Shown in pieces: positions 35,155-44,040 of a DNA stretch of 64,000 nt. The DNA is from Kordia sp050633145 (GTDB lineage Bacteria > Bacteroidota > Bacteroidia > Flavobacteriales > Flavobacteriaceae): contig NZ_JBOEFY010000005.1 of the NCBI RefSeq assembly GCF_050633145.1, positions 27,361 through 91,360 of the forward strand. Reading direction: 5' to 3'. The notes under the pieces are model-generated. The model had not been told where the DNA came from, did no database searches, and saw only the letters and a program-made list of their open reading frames with translations. Numbering within the stretch: the stretch's first letter is position 1; every line of letters starts with the position of its first letter. The position numbers were made by a program, and so were the translations under genes.

Positions 35155-35733
35155 TTAACGAAAAGCCAAACGTTTTACCCTCAAAACAATGTTACTCCAA
35201 ATTTGTATTCCTTTGGGAAATAATAAAATAAGATGAACAACACCTAAAACAATAGCGCCAGGAATCATATTAATTGATATCAGTTCCATTAATTGCTGTG
35301 CAGATGAATTAGTAACGAGTTCAGTAATGACAATTCCAGTTTCTGTAATTTCTACTTTTGTAGCAAGTAGTAAAAAAATGGCTGCAAAATGAAAGCTATT
35401 TGCAAAAAGGTGTAAAATATATTCCCATTTTGGTAAACCTCCAATAGACTTTCTACTATCCTTTTCAGAATATGCGTCTATTCCTAAAACGATAAAATCA
35501 ATACCAATAAGTGCAATTGAAATCCAGAAACTTATTTTGTCAGTATTAAGAAACAAAAACCAAACTATTAAAGGAAAAAGGATTGCTCTTGCAGTATGTG
35601 TTTTGTGTTCAAAAACACTGTCTTCCCTTTTAAATAGTTCATACTTCCATATATGTAAATAAAATCCATCGTAAGTTGCTAAAAACATGAAGAGTAGTAA
35701 GCATAATGTGCTTAAGTAATATAAAATATCCAT
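35155..35733 (-). CDS. Membrane protein, hypothetical, His-rich helices
   Basis: A 192-residue integral membrane protein with about five helices. Conserved-looking motifs lie at the membrane faces: YDGFYLHIWKYEL (~20-32), EHKTHTARAILFP (~42-54) and YILHLFANSFHFAAIF (~107-121). The repeated His residues could hold metal or heme, but I do not recognise the family. The Crp/Fnr regulator lies upstream on the same strand (128-base gap); they may be linked. Confidence 0.65.
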   Translation of the reverse strand: MDILYYLSTLCLLLFMFLATYDGFYLHIWKYELFKREDSVFEHKTHTARAILFPLIVWFLFLNTDKISFWISIALIGIDFIVLGIDAYSEKDSRKSIGGLPKWEYILHLFANSFHFAAIFLLLATKVEITETGIVITELVTNSSAQQLMELISINMIPGAIVLGVVHLILLFPKGIQIWSNIVLRVKRLAFR

Positions 35734-35860
35734 TCGCTGAGTTGTTTAAATTTGAACAAAAATCTGCGAATAAAAAATAGGATCAATTGATATATGTCAC
35801 AATCGTATGCTTATACCATTTATCATTTTCTTTTATAGTAAATTCAAACAACAATTGGTG

Positions 35861-36439
35861 TTAGGAGATTTTCGACCTAATTCGACTCAATGTTTCTCTA
35901 GAAACACCAATATAAGAAGCAATGTGTTGAATGGAGACGCGTTGAATAATTTTTGGTTGATTTTTAAGTAAATGAAGGTATTTTTCTTTAGCAGTTTCAA
36001 AACTCAACGCATCAATTCTTTCGGATAAACGAGCACATTCTTTTTCGGATAATACTCTGCTAAGTGATTCCCATTTTTGATTGAACTGATATAACTTCAT
36101 CAAATTTTCATAAGATAAAGAAACAATTGTAGCATCTTCAATGGCTTGTATGTATTCCTTTGAAACTATTTGATTTACAAAGCTTTCTTGTGATGAGGTA
36201 ATTGAATTTTCCATACAAAAGCAAGTATTTATTTCATTTCCATTTTTAAGATGAAATGTTCTAAAAAGACCAGAACTTATATATGTTATGCGATTACAAA
36301 TCTGTCCTTCTCGCAATACATAATCGCCTTTTTTTATATCCTCAACTACAAAATAATCCAATGCTGAATTGAAGGTGTTGTCATCCATCTGAATGACATT
36401 TGTTATATATGATTTTATTTTTTCAAATTCAGGATTCAT
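35861..36439 (-). CDS. Crp/Fnr family transcriptional regulator
   Basis: About 192 residues from ATG 36439 (MNPEFEKIK), preferred over MFI upstream. An N-terminal cyclic-nucleotide-binding-like domain (KGDYVLREGQICNRITYISSGLFRTF) and a C-terminal winged helix (RVSIQHIASYIGVSRETLSRIRSKIS). The cAMP-contacting Glu/Arg set of true CRP is not obvious, and no Cys cluster for an Fnr iron-sulfur centre is present, so the signal is unknown. Upstream at 36471-36560 are 'tctaa' words. Confidence 0.88.
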   Translation of the reverse strand: MNPEFEKIKSYITNVIQMDDNTFNSALDYFVVEDIKKGDYVLREGQICNRITYISSGLFRTFHLKNGNEINTCFCMENSITSSQESFVNQIVSKEYIQAIEDATIVSLSYENLMKLYQFNQKWESLSRVLSEKECARLSERIDALSFETAKEKYLHLLKNQPKIIQRVSIQHIASYIGVSRETLSRIRSKIS

Positions 36440-36470
36440 AATAAACACAAAATAATATATTCAATGATAA

Positions 36471-36569
36471 GTTAAAAATCTAACAGCGTTCACACTGAGT
36501 GGAGCCGAAGTGAAGCGTTCTAACAGCGCGAAGCGCGATCTAACATCTAACAGCATAGCGATCTAATAT
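36471..36569. repeat. 'tctaa' word array between genes
   Basis: Repeated words: atctaacagcg, ctaacagcgcgaagcgcgatctaac, catctaacagcatagcgatctaata, with a small palindrome (GCGCGAAGCGCG) between. The same style occurs at 1379-1422, 22432-22490, 42219-42290 and 63686-63773. Confidence 0.6.
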
Positions 36570-37196
36570 CTATTTTTTAAGCATCTCAATAAAAGAAATT
36601 AAATTCAATCCTTCATGTAGTTCTCCTTTAACAATTGCGATAGGAATGGAAGAAATAACAACATCTTTGCGTTTCATTTTTGAAACAGTATTCCAAAAAA
36701 ACTCTCTATATCTATCATTTTCAGAAATATTAAACGCTTTGTGCGGAATGCGATTTGCTTTTAGCATGCCCAATAATTTTTCGCACTTAGTGCATTCTTC
36801 TTTCGTAAAAATAATCGTTTCTCCTTTATCAATTAGATGATCGAGTGCTTTCCAGCTTTTCACTGTAGTATTTACATTTAATTCTTGCAGTTTATCATCA
36901 AAGGAAGAAAAATAAGTATATTCTGGAGTTACGTTTCTCAGAGGAATCAGTGTAGTAAGCAATACTTTTTTCTGTGCAGGAACTTTTTTAATAACTGGTC
37001 GATAACTACTTTTTCGAAAACCTTTTCCATCAATCTTAAAAAAAACTTCTTTTTCGATATTTGTATGATTAATGGCATAAAATTGAATCTTCTTTTTACC
37101 TTTAACTTCTACAATTTCAATAGCTTCTGTTTGCGCGTTCGCTGAAAAAATCCAACAAAAACATAAAAAAAGAGTTGCTAAAATAGACTTCCACAT
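36570..37196 (-). CDS. Glutaredoxin/thioredoxin-fold secreted protein
   Basis: A 208-residue protein with signal peptide (MWKSILATLFLCFCWIFSANAQ). Residues ~23-110 are a beta-rich domain; residues ~125-205 are a thioredoxin-fold domain with CxxC in FTKEECTKCEKLLGM (~136-139). The second-half pattern matches glutaredoxin-like proteins exported to the periplasm. It may act in disulfide exchange there. Not in an operon. Confidence 0.75.
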   Translation of the reverse strand: MWKSILATLFLCFCWIFSANAQTEAIEIVEVKGKKKIQFYAINHTNIEKEVFFKIDGKGFRKSSYRPVIKKVPAQKKVLLTTLIPLRNVTPEYTYFSSFDDKLQELNVNTTVKSWKALDHLIDKGETIIFTKEECTKCEKLLGMLKANRIPHKAFNISENDRYREFFWNTVSKMKRKDVVISSIPIAIVKGELHEGLNLISFIEMLKK

Positions 37197-37303
37197 GCTT
37201 GCATTCCTGTTATTGTTAATAATACATTAAAATCAATTATTATACCACAAAATAATTTTATTTGCTCTGTAATAATGGTAAATTTACTGCTTTAAATAAA
37301 ATA

Positions 37304-38077
37304 ATGGAATTAAAACTAAAAAATCCGATTTGTTTCTTCGATTTAGAAACCACTGGTATAGAAGTAGCTAAAGATAGAATTGTAGAAATCTCTATACTAA
37401 AAGTGTATCCTAATGGGAATAAAGAAAGCAAAACCTGGTTGGTAAATCCAGAAATGCCAATTCCAGCTCACACATCTGAAATTCATGGAATTACAGACGA
37501 AAGAGTGGCGAATGAACCAACATTTAAACAGCTTTCTAAAGATATTTACAACATGATTAAGGATAGCGATTTGGCAGGTTACAATTCTGATCGCTTTGAT
37601 ATTCCATTACTTGCAGAAGAGTTATTACGTGCAGATATTGATTTTGATATGAAAAATAAAGTATCGGTCGATGTGCAAACCATTTTTCATAAAATGGAAA
37701 AACGTACGCTATCTGCCGCATATAAATTTTATTGTGGAAAAGAATTGGAAGGTGCACACGGTGCAGAAGCAGATACAAAAGCTACATATGAAGTATTGAA
37801 ATCGCAATTAGATCGTTATGATGAGTTGGAAAACGATATGAAGAAGCTAAGCGAATTTACCACACGTAAAAAAACAGCAGACTTTGCCGGATTTATCATT
37901 TTTGATAAAGATGATGAGGAAATTTTCTCTTTTGGAAAGCATAAAGGAAAAAAAGTAGAAAAAGTATTAGATGATGAACCAGGTTATTTTGGTTGGATTC
38001 TTAATGCAAACTTTCCGTTATATACGAAGAAAGTGTTGACTGCAATTAAACTTAGAAAACTCAACACGAAATTTTAA
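37304..38077 (+). CDS. DEDDh 3'-5' exonuclease with C-terminal DUF3820-like domain
   Basis: 257 residues from ATG 37304 (MELKLKNPICFFD). DEDDh motifs: FFDLETTGIE (DxE), GYNSDRFDIPLL (D), and HGAEADTKATYEVL (H and D). A C-terminal domain (FSFGKHKGKKVEKVLDDEPGYFGWIL) matches DUF3820-type sequences often attached to such exonucleases. It resembles the DnaQ epsilon family but with a longer C-terminus; probably a repair/processing exonuclease. An upstream in-frame ATG at 37262 is less likely. FAH-family gene follows 55 bases on. Confidence 0.88.
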   Translation: MELKLKNPICFFDLETTGIEVAKDRIVEISILKVYPNGNKESKTWLVNPEMPIPAHTSEIHGITDERVANEPTFKQLSKDIYNMIKDSDLAGYNSDRFDIPLLAEELLRADIDFDMKNKVSVDVQTIFHKMEKRTLSAAYKFYCGKELEGAHGAEADTKATYEVLKSQLDRYDELENDMKKLSEFTTRKKTADFAGFIIFDKDDEEIFSFGKHKGKKVEKVLDDEPGYFGWILNANFPLYTKKVLTAIKLRKLNTKF

Positions 38078-38132
38078 TACAAGTTGTACGACTATTCTAT
38101 TTCAATAGATTAAATAACTAACTAGCAAGCAG

Positions 38133-38744
38133 ATGAAAATTATTTGCATCGGAAGAAATTATACAGAACATATTGCAGAACTTGAAAATGAAAAACCGAC
38201 TGATCCAGTTATTTTCATGAAGTCAGATACATCAATTCTGTTAAAAAAACAACCGTTCTTTATTCCTGATTTTTCAAAAGAAATTCACCATGAAGTTGAA
38301 ATTCTGGTAAAAATTAATAAATTAGGAAAATATATTGATCAGAAATTTGCGCATAAATATTACAACGAAATCAGTGTAGGGATTGATTTTACTGCTCGCG
38401 ACTTGCAATCAAAACTAAAAGCCAAAGGTTTGCCTTGGGAAAAAGCAAAAGCGTTTGACGGTTCGGCAGTGGTTGGAAAATGGATTTCAAAAGATCAATT
38501 TGAGAATATTAATGATCTTAACTTTAAACTTGAAAAAGACAATGAAATTGTTCAGCAAGGAAATACCAAACAAATGCTTTGGAAAATTGATGAGCTAATT
38601 GCGTATGTTTCACAATACTTTACCTTAAAAATAGGAGATATCATATTTACAGGTACACCTGCAGGAGTTGCAAAGGTTAACGCTGACGAACGACTGACAG
38701 GATTTTTGGAAGGACAACAATTGTTTTCAATACTAGTAAAATAA
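38133..38744 (+). CDS. Fumarylacetoacetate hydrolase family protein
   Basis: A 203-residue protein: KIICIGRNYTEHIAEL, then EIHHEVEILVKI and VGIDFTARDLQ with TGTPAGV near the end, the FAH-fold signature. Metal ligands are in the EVE pattern (HHEVEILV) and an Asp in GIDFTARD. Small stand-alone members hydrolyse acylpyruvates or act as decarboxylases/oxaloacetate tautomerases. Runs into hpt and cinA with 2- and 3-base gaps: one operon. Confidence 0.85.
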   Translation: MKIICIGRNYTEHIAELENEKPTDPVIFMKSDTSILLKKQPFFIPDFSKEIHHEVEILVKINKLGKYIDQKFAHKYYNEISVGIDFTARDLQSKLKAKGLPWEKAKAFDGSAVVGKWISKDQFENINDLNFKLEKDNEIVQQGNTKQMLWKIDELIAYVSQYFTLKIGDIIFTGTPAGVAKVNADERLTGFLEGQQLFSILVK

Positions 38745-38746
38745 AA

Positions 38747-39088
38747 ATGGGTTACAATTTAGAACAAATAAACGCGATCTCTGATGGCGATAAAGACTTT
38801 ATAGAGGCAGTCGTAGTTGCTTTTATTGAAGAAATTCCTGCGGATCTTGTTACATTTCAACAAGAAGTAAAGTCAGGTAACTACGAAGGTGTATACCAAG
38901 TAAGTCATAAAATAAAGCCTAACTTAGAGTTGTTGGGCATGCAAGAATCTTTCGAAATAAATCTTAAAATATTAGGTTGGTCAAAAGCCAAAACAAACAT
39001 AGAAGATATTGTTATTGCTTTTGATGATGTACAAAGTAAGATTAATGAAAACATTGAAGAACTCAAGAAAGAATTCAATTTACAATAA
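38747..39088 (+). CDS. HPt (histidine phosphotransfer) domain protein
   Basis: A 113-residue all-alpha protein. The phospho-accepting His54 is in YQVSHKIKPNLELLGM, the common HPt pattern (hxxxHxhKxxxxxLG). It starts 2 bases after the FAH gene and ends 3 bases before cinA, so it is part of an operon. No histidine kinase or response regulator gene lies near, so its partner is elsewhere. Confidence 0.82.
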   Translation: MGYNLEQINAISDGDKDFIEAVVVAFIEEIPADLVTFQQEVKSGNYEGVYQVSHKIKPNLELLGMQESFEINLKILGWSKAKTNIEDIVIAFDDVQSKINENIEELKKEFNLQ

Positions 39089-39091
39089 GAT

Positions 39092-40348
39092 ATGATTGCA
39101 GAAATAATCACAATTGGTGACGAAATTCTTATTGGACAAATAGTAGATACCAATTCTGTATTTATCTCCAAAGCACTTAATGAAATTGGAATTTCTGTAC
39201 ATCAAATCACATCTATCCAAGATGACAAGACACATATTTTAGAAGCTCTAGAAGCAGCTAAACAAAAAGCAGATGTTGTTTTAATTACTGGTGGATTAGG
39301 TCCTACAAAAGATGATATTACCAAACATACTTTATGTGAATACTTTGATGATGAATTGATTCAGAATAAAAATGTATTAGCGCATATCGAAGAACTATTT
39401 GCTAAATATATTAGCACTTCACCAATATCAGAGATGAATCGTTTACAAGCCTTGGTGCCTTCAAAAGCACAAGTTTTAAACAACGATTTTGGTACTGCGC
39501 CAGGAATGTGGTTAGAAAAAGAAAACACAGTATTTGTTTCAATGCCAGGCGTTCCATATGAAATGCGTGGACTCATGAGTAATTATATCATTCCGAAGCT
39601 TCAAGAAGAATTTGAACGTCCCTACATATATCACAAAACCATTCTTACCTATGGAATGGGAGAAAGTAGCATTGCGATGAAAATTGAAGACTGGGAAAGC
39701 AATCTTCCAGAATTCATCAAACTAGCATATTTGCCCAATACTGGGAAAGTGCGTTTGCGTCTCACGGCAAAAGGAACTAACAAAGAGGAAATTACCAATG
39801 CGGTTGATGCACATGCGGAAAAGCTCTATCCAATTATAGGAGATATTATTAAAGGAATAGAAGGAGAAAGTAGTATAGTAACGCAAATTGGCGAACTTTT
39901 AGTAGCTAAAGGGCATACGTTGGCTGCGGCCGAAAGTTGTACTGGCGGACGTATTGCTGCACAAATAACAAAAGAATCAGGTGTTTCTGCCTTTTTCAAC
40001 GGAAGTGCTGTTACATACGCAGTACAATCGAAAATAGACATATTAGGAGTTCCTAAAGAATTAATTGATGCACATTCTGTGGTTAGTGCAGAAGTGGTAG
40101 AAGCCATGGCAAAAGGTGCAACAGATGTATATCATACAAATTATGCAATTGCTACAACAGGAAATGCAGGACCAACAAAAGGGAACTCAGATGTTGAAGT
40201 TGGAACTGTTTTTATTGGAATAGCTACGCCAAGCGGAACTATTTCGCAAGAATTTAACTTTGGGCAACCAAGAGAAAAGGTAGTAAACAAGGCTGTTGCC
40301 AAGGCTTTTCAAATGTTACTTGAAGAAATTTTAAAAAACAGTCAGTAA
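39092..40348 (+). CDS. cinA: CinA family (nicotinamide-nucleotide amidase / NMN deamidase)
   Basis: A 418-residue two-domain CinA: an N-terminal MoCF/MogA-like domain (AEIITIGDEILIGQIVDTNS ... GGLGPTKDDITKH) and a C-terminal amidase domain (~250-410: AAAESCTGGRIAAQITKESGVSAFFNGSAVTYA) with the catalytic Ser in ESCTGG. Takes part in NAD salvage/repair of deamidated nicotinamide mononucleotide. It lies 3 bases after the HPt gene and 70 before rpmB. Confidence 0.93.
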   Translation: MIAEIITIGDEILIGQIVDTNSVFISKALNEIGISVHQITSIQDDKTHILEALEAAKQKADVVLITGGLGPTKDDITKHTLCEYFDDELIQNKNVLAHIEELFAKYISTSPISEMNRLQALVPSKAQVLNNDFGTAPGMWLEKENTVFVSMPGVPYEMRGLMSNYIIPKLQEEFERPYIYHKTILTYGMGESSIAMKIEDWESNLPEFIKLAYLPNTGKVRLRLTAKGTNKEEITNAVDAHAEKLYPIIGDIIKGIEGESSIVTQIGELLVAKGHTLAAAESCTGGRIAAQITKESGVSAFFNGSAVTYAVQSKIDILGVPKELIDAHSVVSAEVVEAMAKGATDVYHTNYAIATTGNAGPTKGNSDVEVGTVFIGIATPSGTISQEFNFGQPREKVVNKAVAKAFQMLLEEILKNSQ

Positions 40349-40352
40349 ATGT

Positions 40353-40382
40353 TTGCTGAAAAAATAAAAAAACGTAAATTTG
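40353..40382 (+). promoter_or_regulatory. Promoter of rpmB-rpmG-DUF4295
   Basis: TTG at 40353-40355 (within TTTG), 19-base spacing, TAAATTTG at 40375-40382. This is the standard Bacteroidetes promoter (TTG-N19-TAnnTTTG), 37 bases before rpmB. Confidence 0.7.
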
Positions 40383-40418
40383 CACCTCGTTTTTGAATAA
40401 CTTAAAAGTTTAGTACAG

Positions 40419-40655
40419 ATGTCAAGAATTTGTGAATTAACAGGTAAGAAAGCTATGGTAGGGAATAATGTTTCCCATGCAATGAATAAGACAAAACGCA
40501 AATTTAATGCGAATCTTACAAAAAAGCGCTTTTACATTCCTGAAGAAGATAAGTGGGTAACTCTAAAAGTTTCTACTTCAGCATTAAAAACAATTAATAA
40601 AAAAGGAATCTCAGCTGTGCTTAAAGAAGCAAGAGCGAAAGGTTTTATCAAGTAA
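40419..40655 (+). CDS. rpmB: Ribosomal protein L28
   Basis: A 78-residue L28, starting MSRICELTGKKAMVGNNVSHAMNKTKRKF, conserved through to the end (VLKEARAKGFIK). First of the rpmB-rpmG-DUF4295 run. Confidence 0.97.
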   Translation: MSRICELTGKKAMVGNNVSHAMNKTKRKFNANLTKKRFYIPEEDKWVTLKVSTSALKTINKKGISAVLKEARAKGFIK

Positions 40656-40684
40656 TTCAGTCATAAAAGTAAATACCAATAGCA

Positions 40685-40867
40685 ATGGCGAAGAAAGGAA
40701 ATAGAGTTCAAGTGATACTAGAGTGTACAGAGCATAAAGCTTCTGGACAACCAGGAACTTCTCGTTATATCACTACAAAAAATAAAAAGAATACTCCAGA
40801 CAGATTAGAGATTAAAAAATTTAATCCAATCTTAAAGAGAATGACTGTTCACAAAGAAATAAAATAA
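40685..40867 (+). CDS. rpmG: Ribosomal protein L33
   Basis: A 60-residue L33 (MAKKGNRVQVILECTEHK ... TTKNKKNTPDRLEIKKFNP). Zinc Cys pairs are absent, i.e. a C-minus form. Confidence 0.96.
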   Translation: MAKKGNRVQVILECTEHKASGQPGTSRYITTKNKKNTPDRLEIKKFNPILKRMTVHKEIK

Positions 40868-40873
40868 TAAGTC

Positions 40874-41023
40874 ATGGCAAAGAAATCAGTAGCATCCTTA
40901 CAAACAGGATCAAAAAGGCTAACAAAAGCTATCAAAATGGTAAAATCTCCTAAAACAGGAGCTTACACATTTGTTGAGTCAATCATGTCTCCAGATAAGG
41001 TAAACGATTGGCTAAAAAAATAA
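40874..41023 (+). CDS. DUF4295 small protein (49 aa)
   Basis: A 49-residue basic protein MAKKSVASLQTGSKRLTKAI ... ending SPDKVNDWLKK. It always follows rpmG in Bacteroidetes and may be a ribosome-associated factor. It starts 6 bases after rpmG. Confidence 0.9.
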   Translation: MAKKSVASLQTGSKRLTKAIKMVKSPKTGAYTFVESIMSPDKVNDWLKK

Positions 41024-41045
41024 GTATAGCATTCTATACGATTAT

Positions 41046-41077
41046 AAAAGCTACTTTCGAAAGAGAGTAGCTTTTTG
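41046..41077 (+). terminator. Terminator after DUF4295
   Basis: AAAAGCTACT and AGTAGCTTTT around TTCGAAAGAG, with T-run. Confidence 0.85.
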
Positions 41078-41262
41078 TTTTTATACCTCAACAACTCTCT
41101 CTCAGTATGACAGTTTAACAGGTTTGTGAATTAGGCAAGATAATTGACAAATGAATAGGTATATAAACACAATGCAAAACATACACGAATTTTAAGTATC
41201 TTGTTTTGCGTTTCATACAATTAGTTAAATTGTATGTAGAATTAAAAATAGTACCACAAATT

Positions 41263-42219
41263 ATGAGTTTTTTTAAAAGAATATTTTCATCAGAAAAAAA
41301 AGAAACGCTCGATAAAGGTTTAGAAAAATCTAAATCAAGTTTCCTTTCTAAGTTGACCAAAGCTGTTGCTGGAAAAAGCAAAGTAGATGATGAAGTTTTG
41401 GATAACTTAGAAGAAGTATTAGTCAGCAGTGATGTTGGTGTTGATACTACTTTGAAAATTATTGACCGTATTGAAGCAAGAGTTTCAAAAGATAAATACT
41501 TAGGAACCGACGAACTAAATAAAATTCTTCGAGAAGAAATAGCAGGACTATTGTCAGAAACCAATTCTGGAGAAGAAACCGAATACACGATTCCAGCAGA
41601 CAAAAAGCCTTATGTATTAATGGTGGTTGGTGTAAATGGTGTTGGAAAAACAACTACAATAGGAAAATTAGCATATCAATTCAATAAACAAGGACTAAAA
41701 GTAGTTCTAGGAGCTGCAGATACATTTAGAGCTGCCGCAATTGATCAATTGCAAGTTTGGGCAGATAGAGTAGATGTTCCTCTTGTAAAACAAAACATGG
41801 GAAGTGACCCAGCTTCTGTTGCATTTGATACACTAAAATCTGGTGTAGCACAAGATGCGGATGTTATTATCATTGATACAGCAGGACGATTACATAACAA
41901 GGTAAACTTGATGAAAGAATTGACGAAAGTCAAAAAAGTAATGCAAAAAGTGATAGGAGACGCTCCACACGATGTTTTATTGGTTTTAGATGGTTCTACA
42001 GGTCAAAATGCATTTGAGCAAGCAAAACAATTTACTGCGGCTACAGAAGTAACTACATTGGCTGTAACTAAACTTGATGGAACTGCAAAAGGTGGTGTTG
42101 TGATTGGAATTTCTGATCAATTTCAAATTCCAGTAAAATATATTGGAGTAGGAGAAGGTATCGAAGACTTACAAGTATTCAACAAATACGAATTCGTTGA
42201 TTCGTTCTTTAAAAAGTAG
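41263..42219 (+). CDS. ftsY: Signal recognition particle receptor FtsY
   Basis: 318 residues from ATG 41263 (MSFFKRIFSSEKKETLDKGL); an in-frame ATG at 41206 lies before the terminator/promoter gap and is less likely. NG domain with GVNGVGKTTTIGKLA (P-loop), DTAGR, and TKLDGTAKGG. GTPase receptor docking SRP at the membrane. Order rpmB-rpmG-DUF4295-ftsY is standard for the phylum, though here a terminator separates ftsY. Confidence 0.95.
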   Translation: MSFFKRIFSSEKKETLDKGLEKSKSSFLSKLTKAVAGKSKVDDEVLDNLEEVLVSSDVGVDTTLKIIDRIEARVSKDKYLGTDELNKILREEIAGLLSETNSGEETEYTIPADKKPYVLMVVGVNGVGKTTTIGKLAYQFNKQGLKVVLGAADTFRAAAIDQLQVWADRVDVPLVKQNMGSDPASVAFDTLKSGVAQDADVIIIDTAGRLHNKVNLMKELTKVKKVMQKVIGDAPHDVLLVLDGSTGQNAFEQAKQFTAATEVTTLAVTKLDGTAKGGVVIGISDQFQIPVKYIGVGEGIEDLQVFNKYEFVDSFFKK

Positions 42220-42509
42220 GTTAGACGCGCTACGCTTTTAGACTTGCCATGCTTTTAGATTGTTAGAACGTGCTAACGCACTTTTGACTTTTATTCTGTG
42301 CTGATTTGTTATTTGTTGATACAATGACAGATCTACAGTATTTCATTAGCTGGCTTTATTTTCTTTTTCAGAATTGTATCTACATCGCTCAAATTGAACT
42401 TGATTCAACTTCAAATAACAATAAGAAAGCATTTTAAGAGATTGATTCTGAGTCAAGCTCAGAATGGAAAAACATATAATACACAATTGCTCAAGCAATT
42501 TATACAAAC
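42220..42509. other. Intergenic stretch after ftsY
   Basis: No gene. Contains 'tctaa'-style words (42219-42290: gacgcgctacgcttttagacttgcc..., gttagaacgtgctaacgcac) and a small hairpin TTCTGAG/CTCAGAA (42446-42463). Nothing else seen. Confidence 0.5.
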
Positions 42510-42546
42510 AAAAAAGCTGCATATTTCAAATATGCAGCTTTTTTTA
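42510..42546. terminator. Bidirectional terminator between ftsY and the FN3 lipoprotein
   Basis: AAAAAGCTGCATATTT then loop C then AAATATGCAGCTTTTTTT: near-perfect stem with T-run. It also closes the convergent minus-strand gene at 42568. Confidence 0.9.
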
Positions 42547-42567
42547 TATAAATCTTTTTCTTCTGAA

Positions 42568-43908
42568 TTATAACTTCGTCAGGCGAATAACAACTTCTGT
42601 TAATGGAGCGTTAGTACACATCGCACTTCCAGTATCTTCTACGAATCGAATATCAATTGTAGTATCATCTACCATATTGTATGACGTTGGAGTTGCTGTT
42701 CCTTGTCCTAATAAGACATTGGCACCACCACAGTTAAAGTTTGTATCTTGATCGTCAGTAACAGTTACCGTACCGTCGCAATTCAATGTAAAGTTGAATG
42801 TCATTGTAGGCTGTGTTCCTGTCATATCTAAGTTAGCTAAATACTTTACAGTAATACTTCTTTCAGTATCAGAAACAGTTACAATCTCTACAGTTGCAGG
42901 ATCACCGAAAATAGCTTCATCAGTATTCCCAATTTCTTGATACGTATACATTCCTGTATATCCTAATGTTGGAGTAGTTACACTTCCAAAGCTAAACCAA
43001 GAACTCTGTGTTGTAGAACTGCATATTGTTCGTACAGCAAATGTATATGTTGTGTTTGGACACAATCCGTTCGCTGTAAAGTTAGAATTGTTTACTGTTG
43101 TAATTGTTCCAGTATCTGGAGTAAAGCCAGCGGCTTCACCATAACTTACTTCCCAAGTAGTTTGAGCATTCGAGTCCCAATCTACAGTAATTGAATTTTG
43201 AGTTACAGTATCAAAAATTAAATTAATAGGAGGCAAACAAGTTGCAAATCTATAAGGTCCAGAAAATGCACTAGAACTTCCAATTTGATCTCCATCAGTA
43301 ATAGCGTTACAATTTGCTCTTACATAAAATTCATACTCGCTATTTGGTTGTAAATTATTTATAATATGTTCTGTACTATTACCAGTACCAAACAAATCAG
43401 CTTCTTCTAAATTAAATCCTACTAAGCCATATTTAATTTCCCAAGAAATTTCACTTCCACCAGGCATCCAAGTTAATGTAGCACCAGTTTGTGTAATATT
43501 GGTAGCACCTAAATTTGTTGGTGCAGGACATGACGTACGAAACTGTACTGGTCCAAACCATTCGTTATTTGTTAAATCACAATCAGACTTCACGTAAAAC
43601 TCATACGTAGTTTGTGAAGATAATCCTGTAATGTTAATACTCGTTGTAGGTGTATCGATAATAGTTCCTGCATCCGGATCAAATCCTGGAGTTCCCCAAG
43701 AAGCTGTCCATGTAACTCCAGTTACAGGTAAACATTCTCCTGCGTCATTGACGCTACCACACCAATTAAGTCTGGCAGAATTATTGGTAATATCTGAAGC
43801 AAAAGAAGCAGCAACAGGTTGGCAAGGTTGTATTATCTCTGGAATTTGAACATCATCTGAGCATGAAAAGACAAATCCAATCAGTAGAAGCAAAACTACT
43901 TTTTTCAT
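42568..43908 (-). CDS. Fibronectin type III repeat lipoprotein
   Basis: 446 residues from ATG 43908 (MKKVVLLLLIGFVFSC, lipobox Cys16); upstream in-frame Met at 43962 does not look like a start. Three FN3 domains (~26-120, ~125-215, ~220-310), each with the ATNITQTGATLTW / TVTQNSITVDWD kind of strand pattern and LSSQTTYEFYVKSDC / LQPNSEYEFYVRANC / LCPNTTYTFAVRTIC as the turn-strand. The last ~130 residues are a different beta-rich domain. Likely an outer-membrane-anchored adhesion or enzyme-scaffold protein. Confidence 0.85.
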   Translation of the reverse strand: MKKVVLLLLIGFVFSCSDDVQIPEIIQPCQPVAASFASDITNNSARLNWCGSVNDAGECLPVTGVTWTASWGTPGFDPDAGTIIDTPTTSINITGLSSQTTYEFYVKSDCDLTNNEWFGPVQFRTSCPAPTNLGATNITQTGATLTWMPGGSEISWEIKYGLVGFNLEEADLFGTGNSTEHIINNLQPNSEYEFYVRANCNAITDGDQIGSSSAFSGPYRFATCLPPINLIFDTVTQNSITVDWDSNAQTTWEVSYGEAAGFTPDTGTITTVNNSNFTANGLCPNTTYTFAVRTICSSTTQSSWFSFGSVTTPTLGYTGMYTYQEIGNTDEAIFGDPATVEIVTVSDTERSITVKYLANLDMTGTQPTMTFNFTLNCDGTVTVTDDQDTNFNCGGANVLLGQGTATPTSYNMVDDTTIDIRFVEDTGSAMCTNAPLTEVVIRLTKL

Positions 43909-44040
43909 AAATTTTTTTTTTCGAATATGACAAATATATAAAAACAATAAAGAGTATGACATTTAGAAGCTAAAAAAACAAGAATTCCAAACAGTTAAAC
44001 TTTAAGATCGTATCTTTATATCCTTAAATAACGCATCAAA

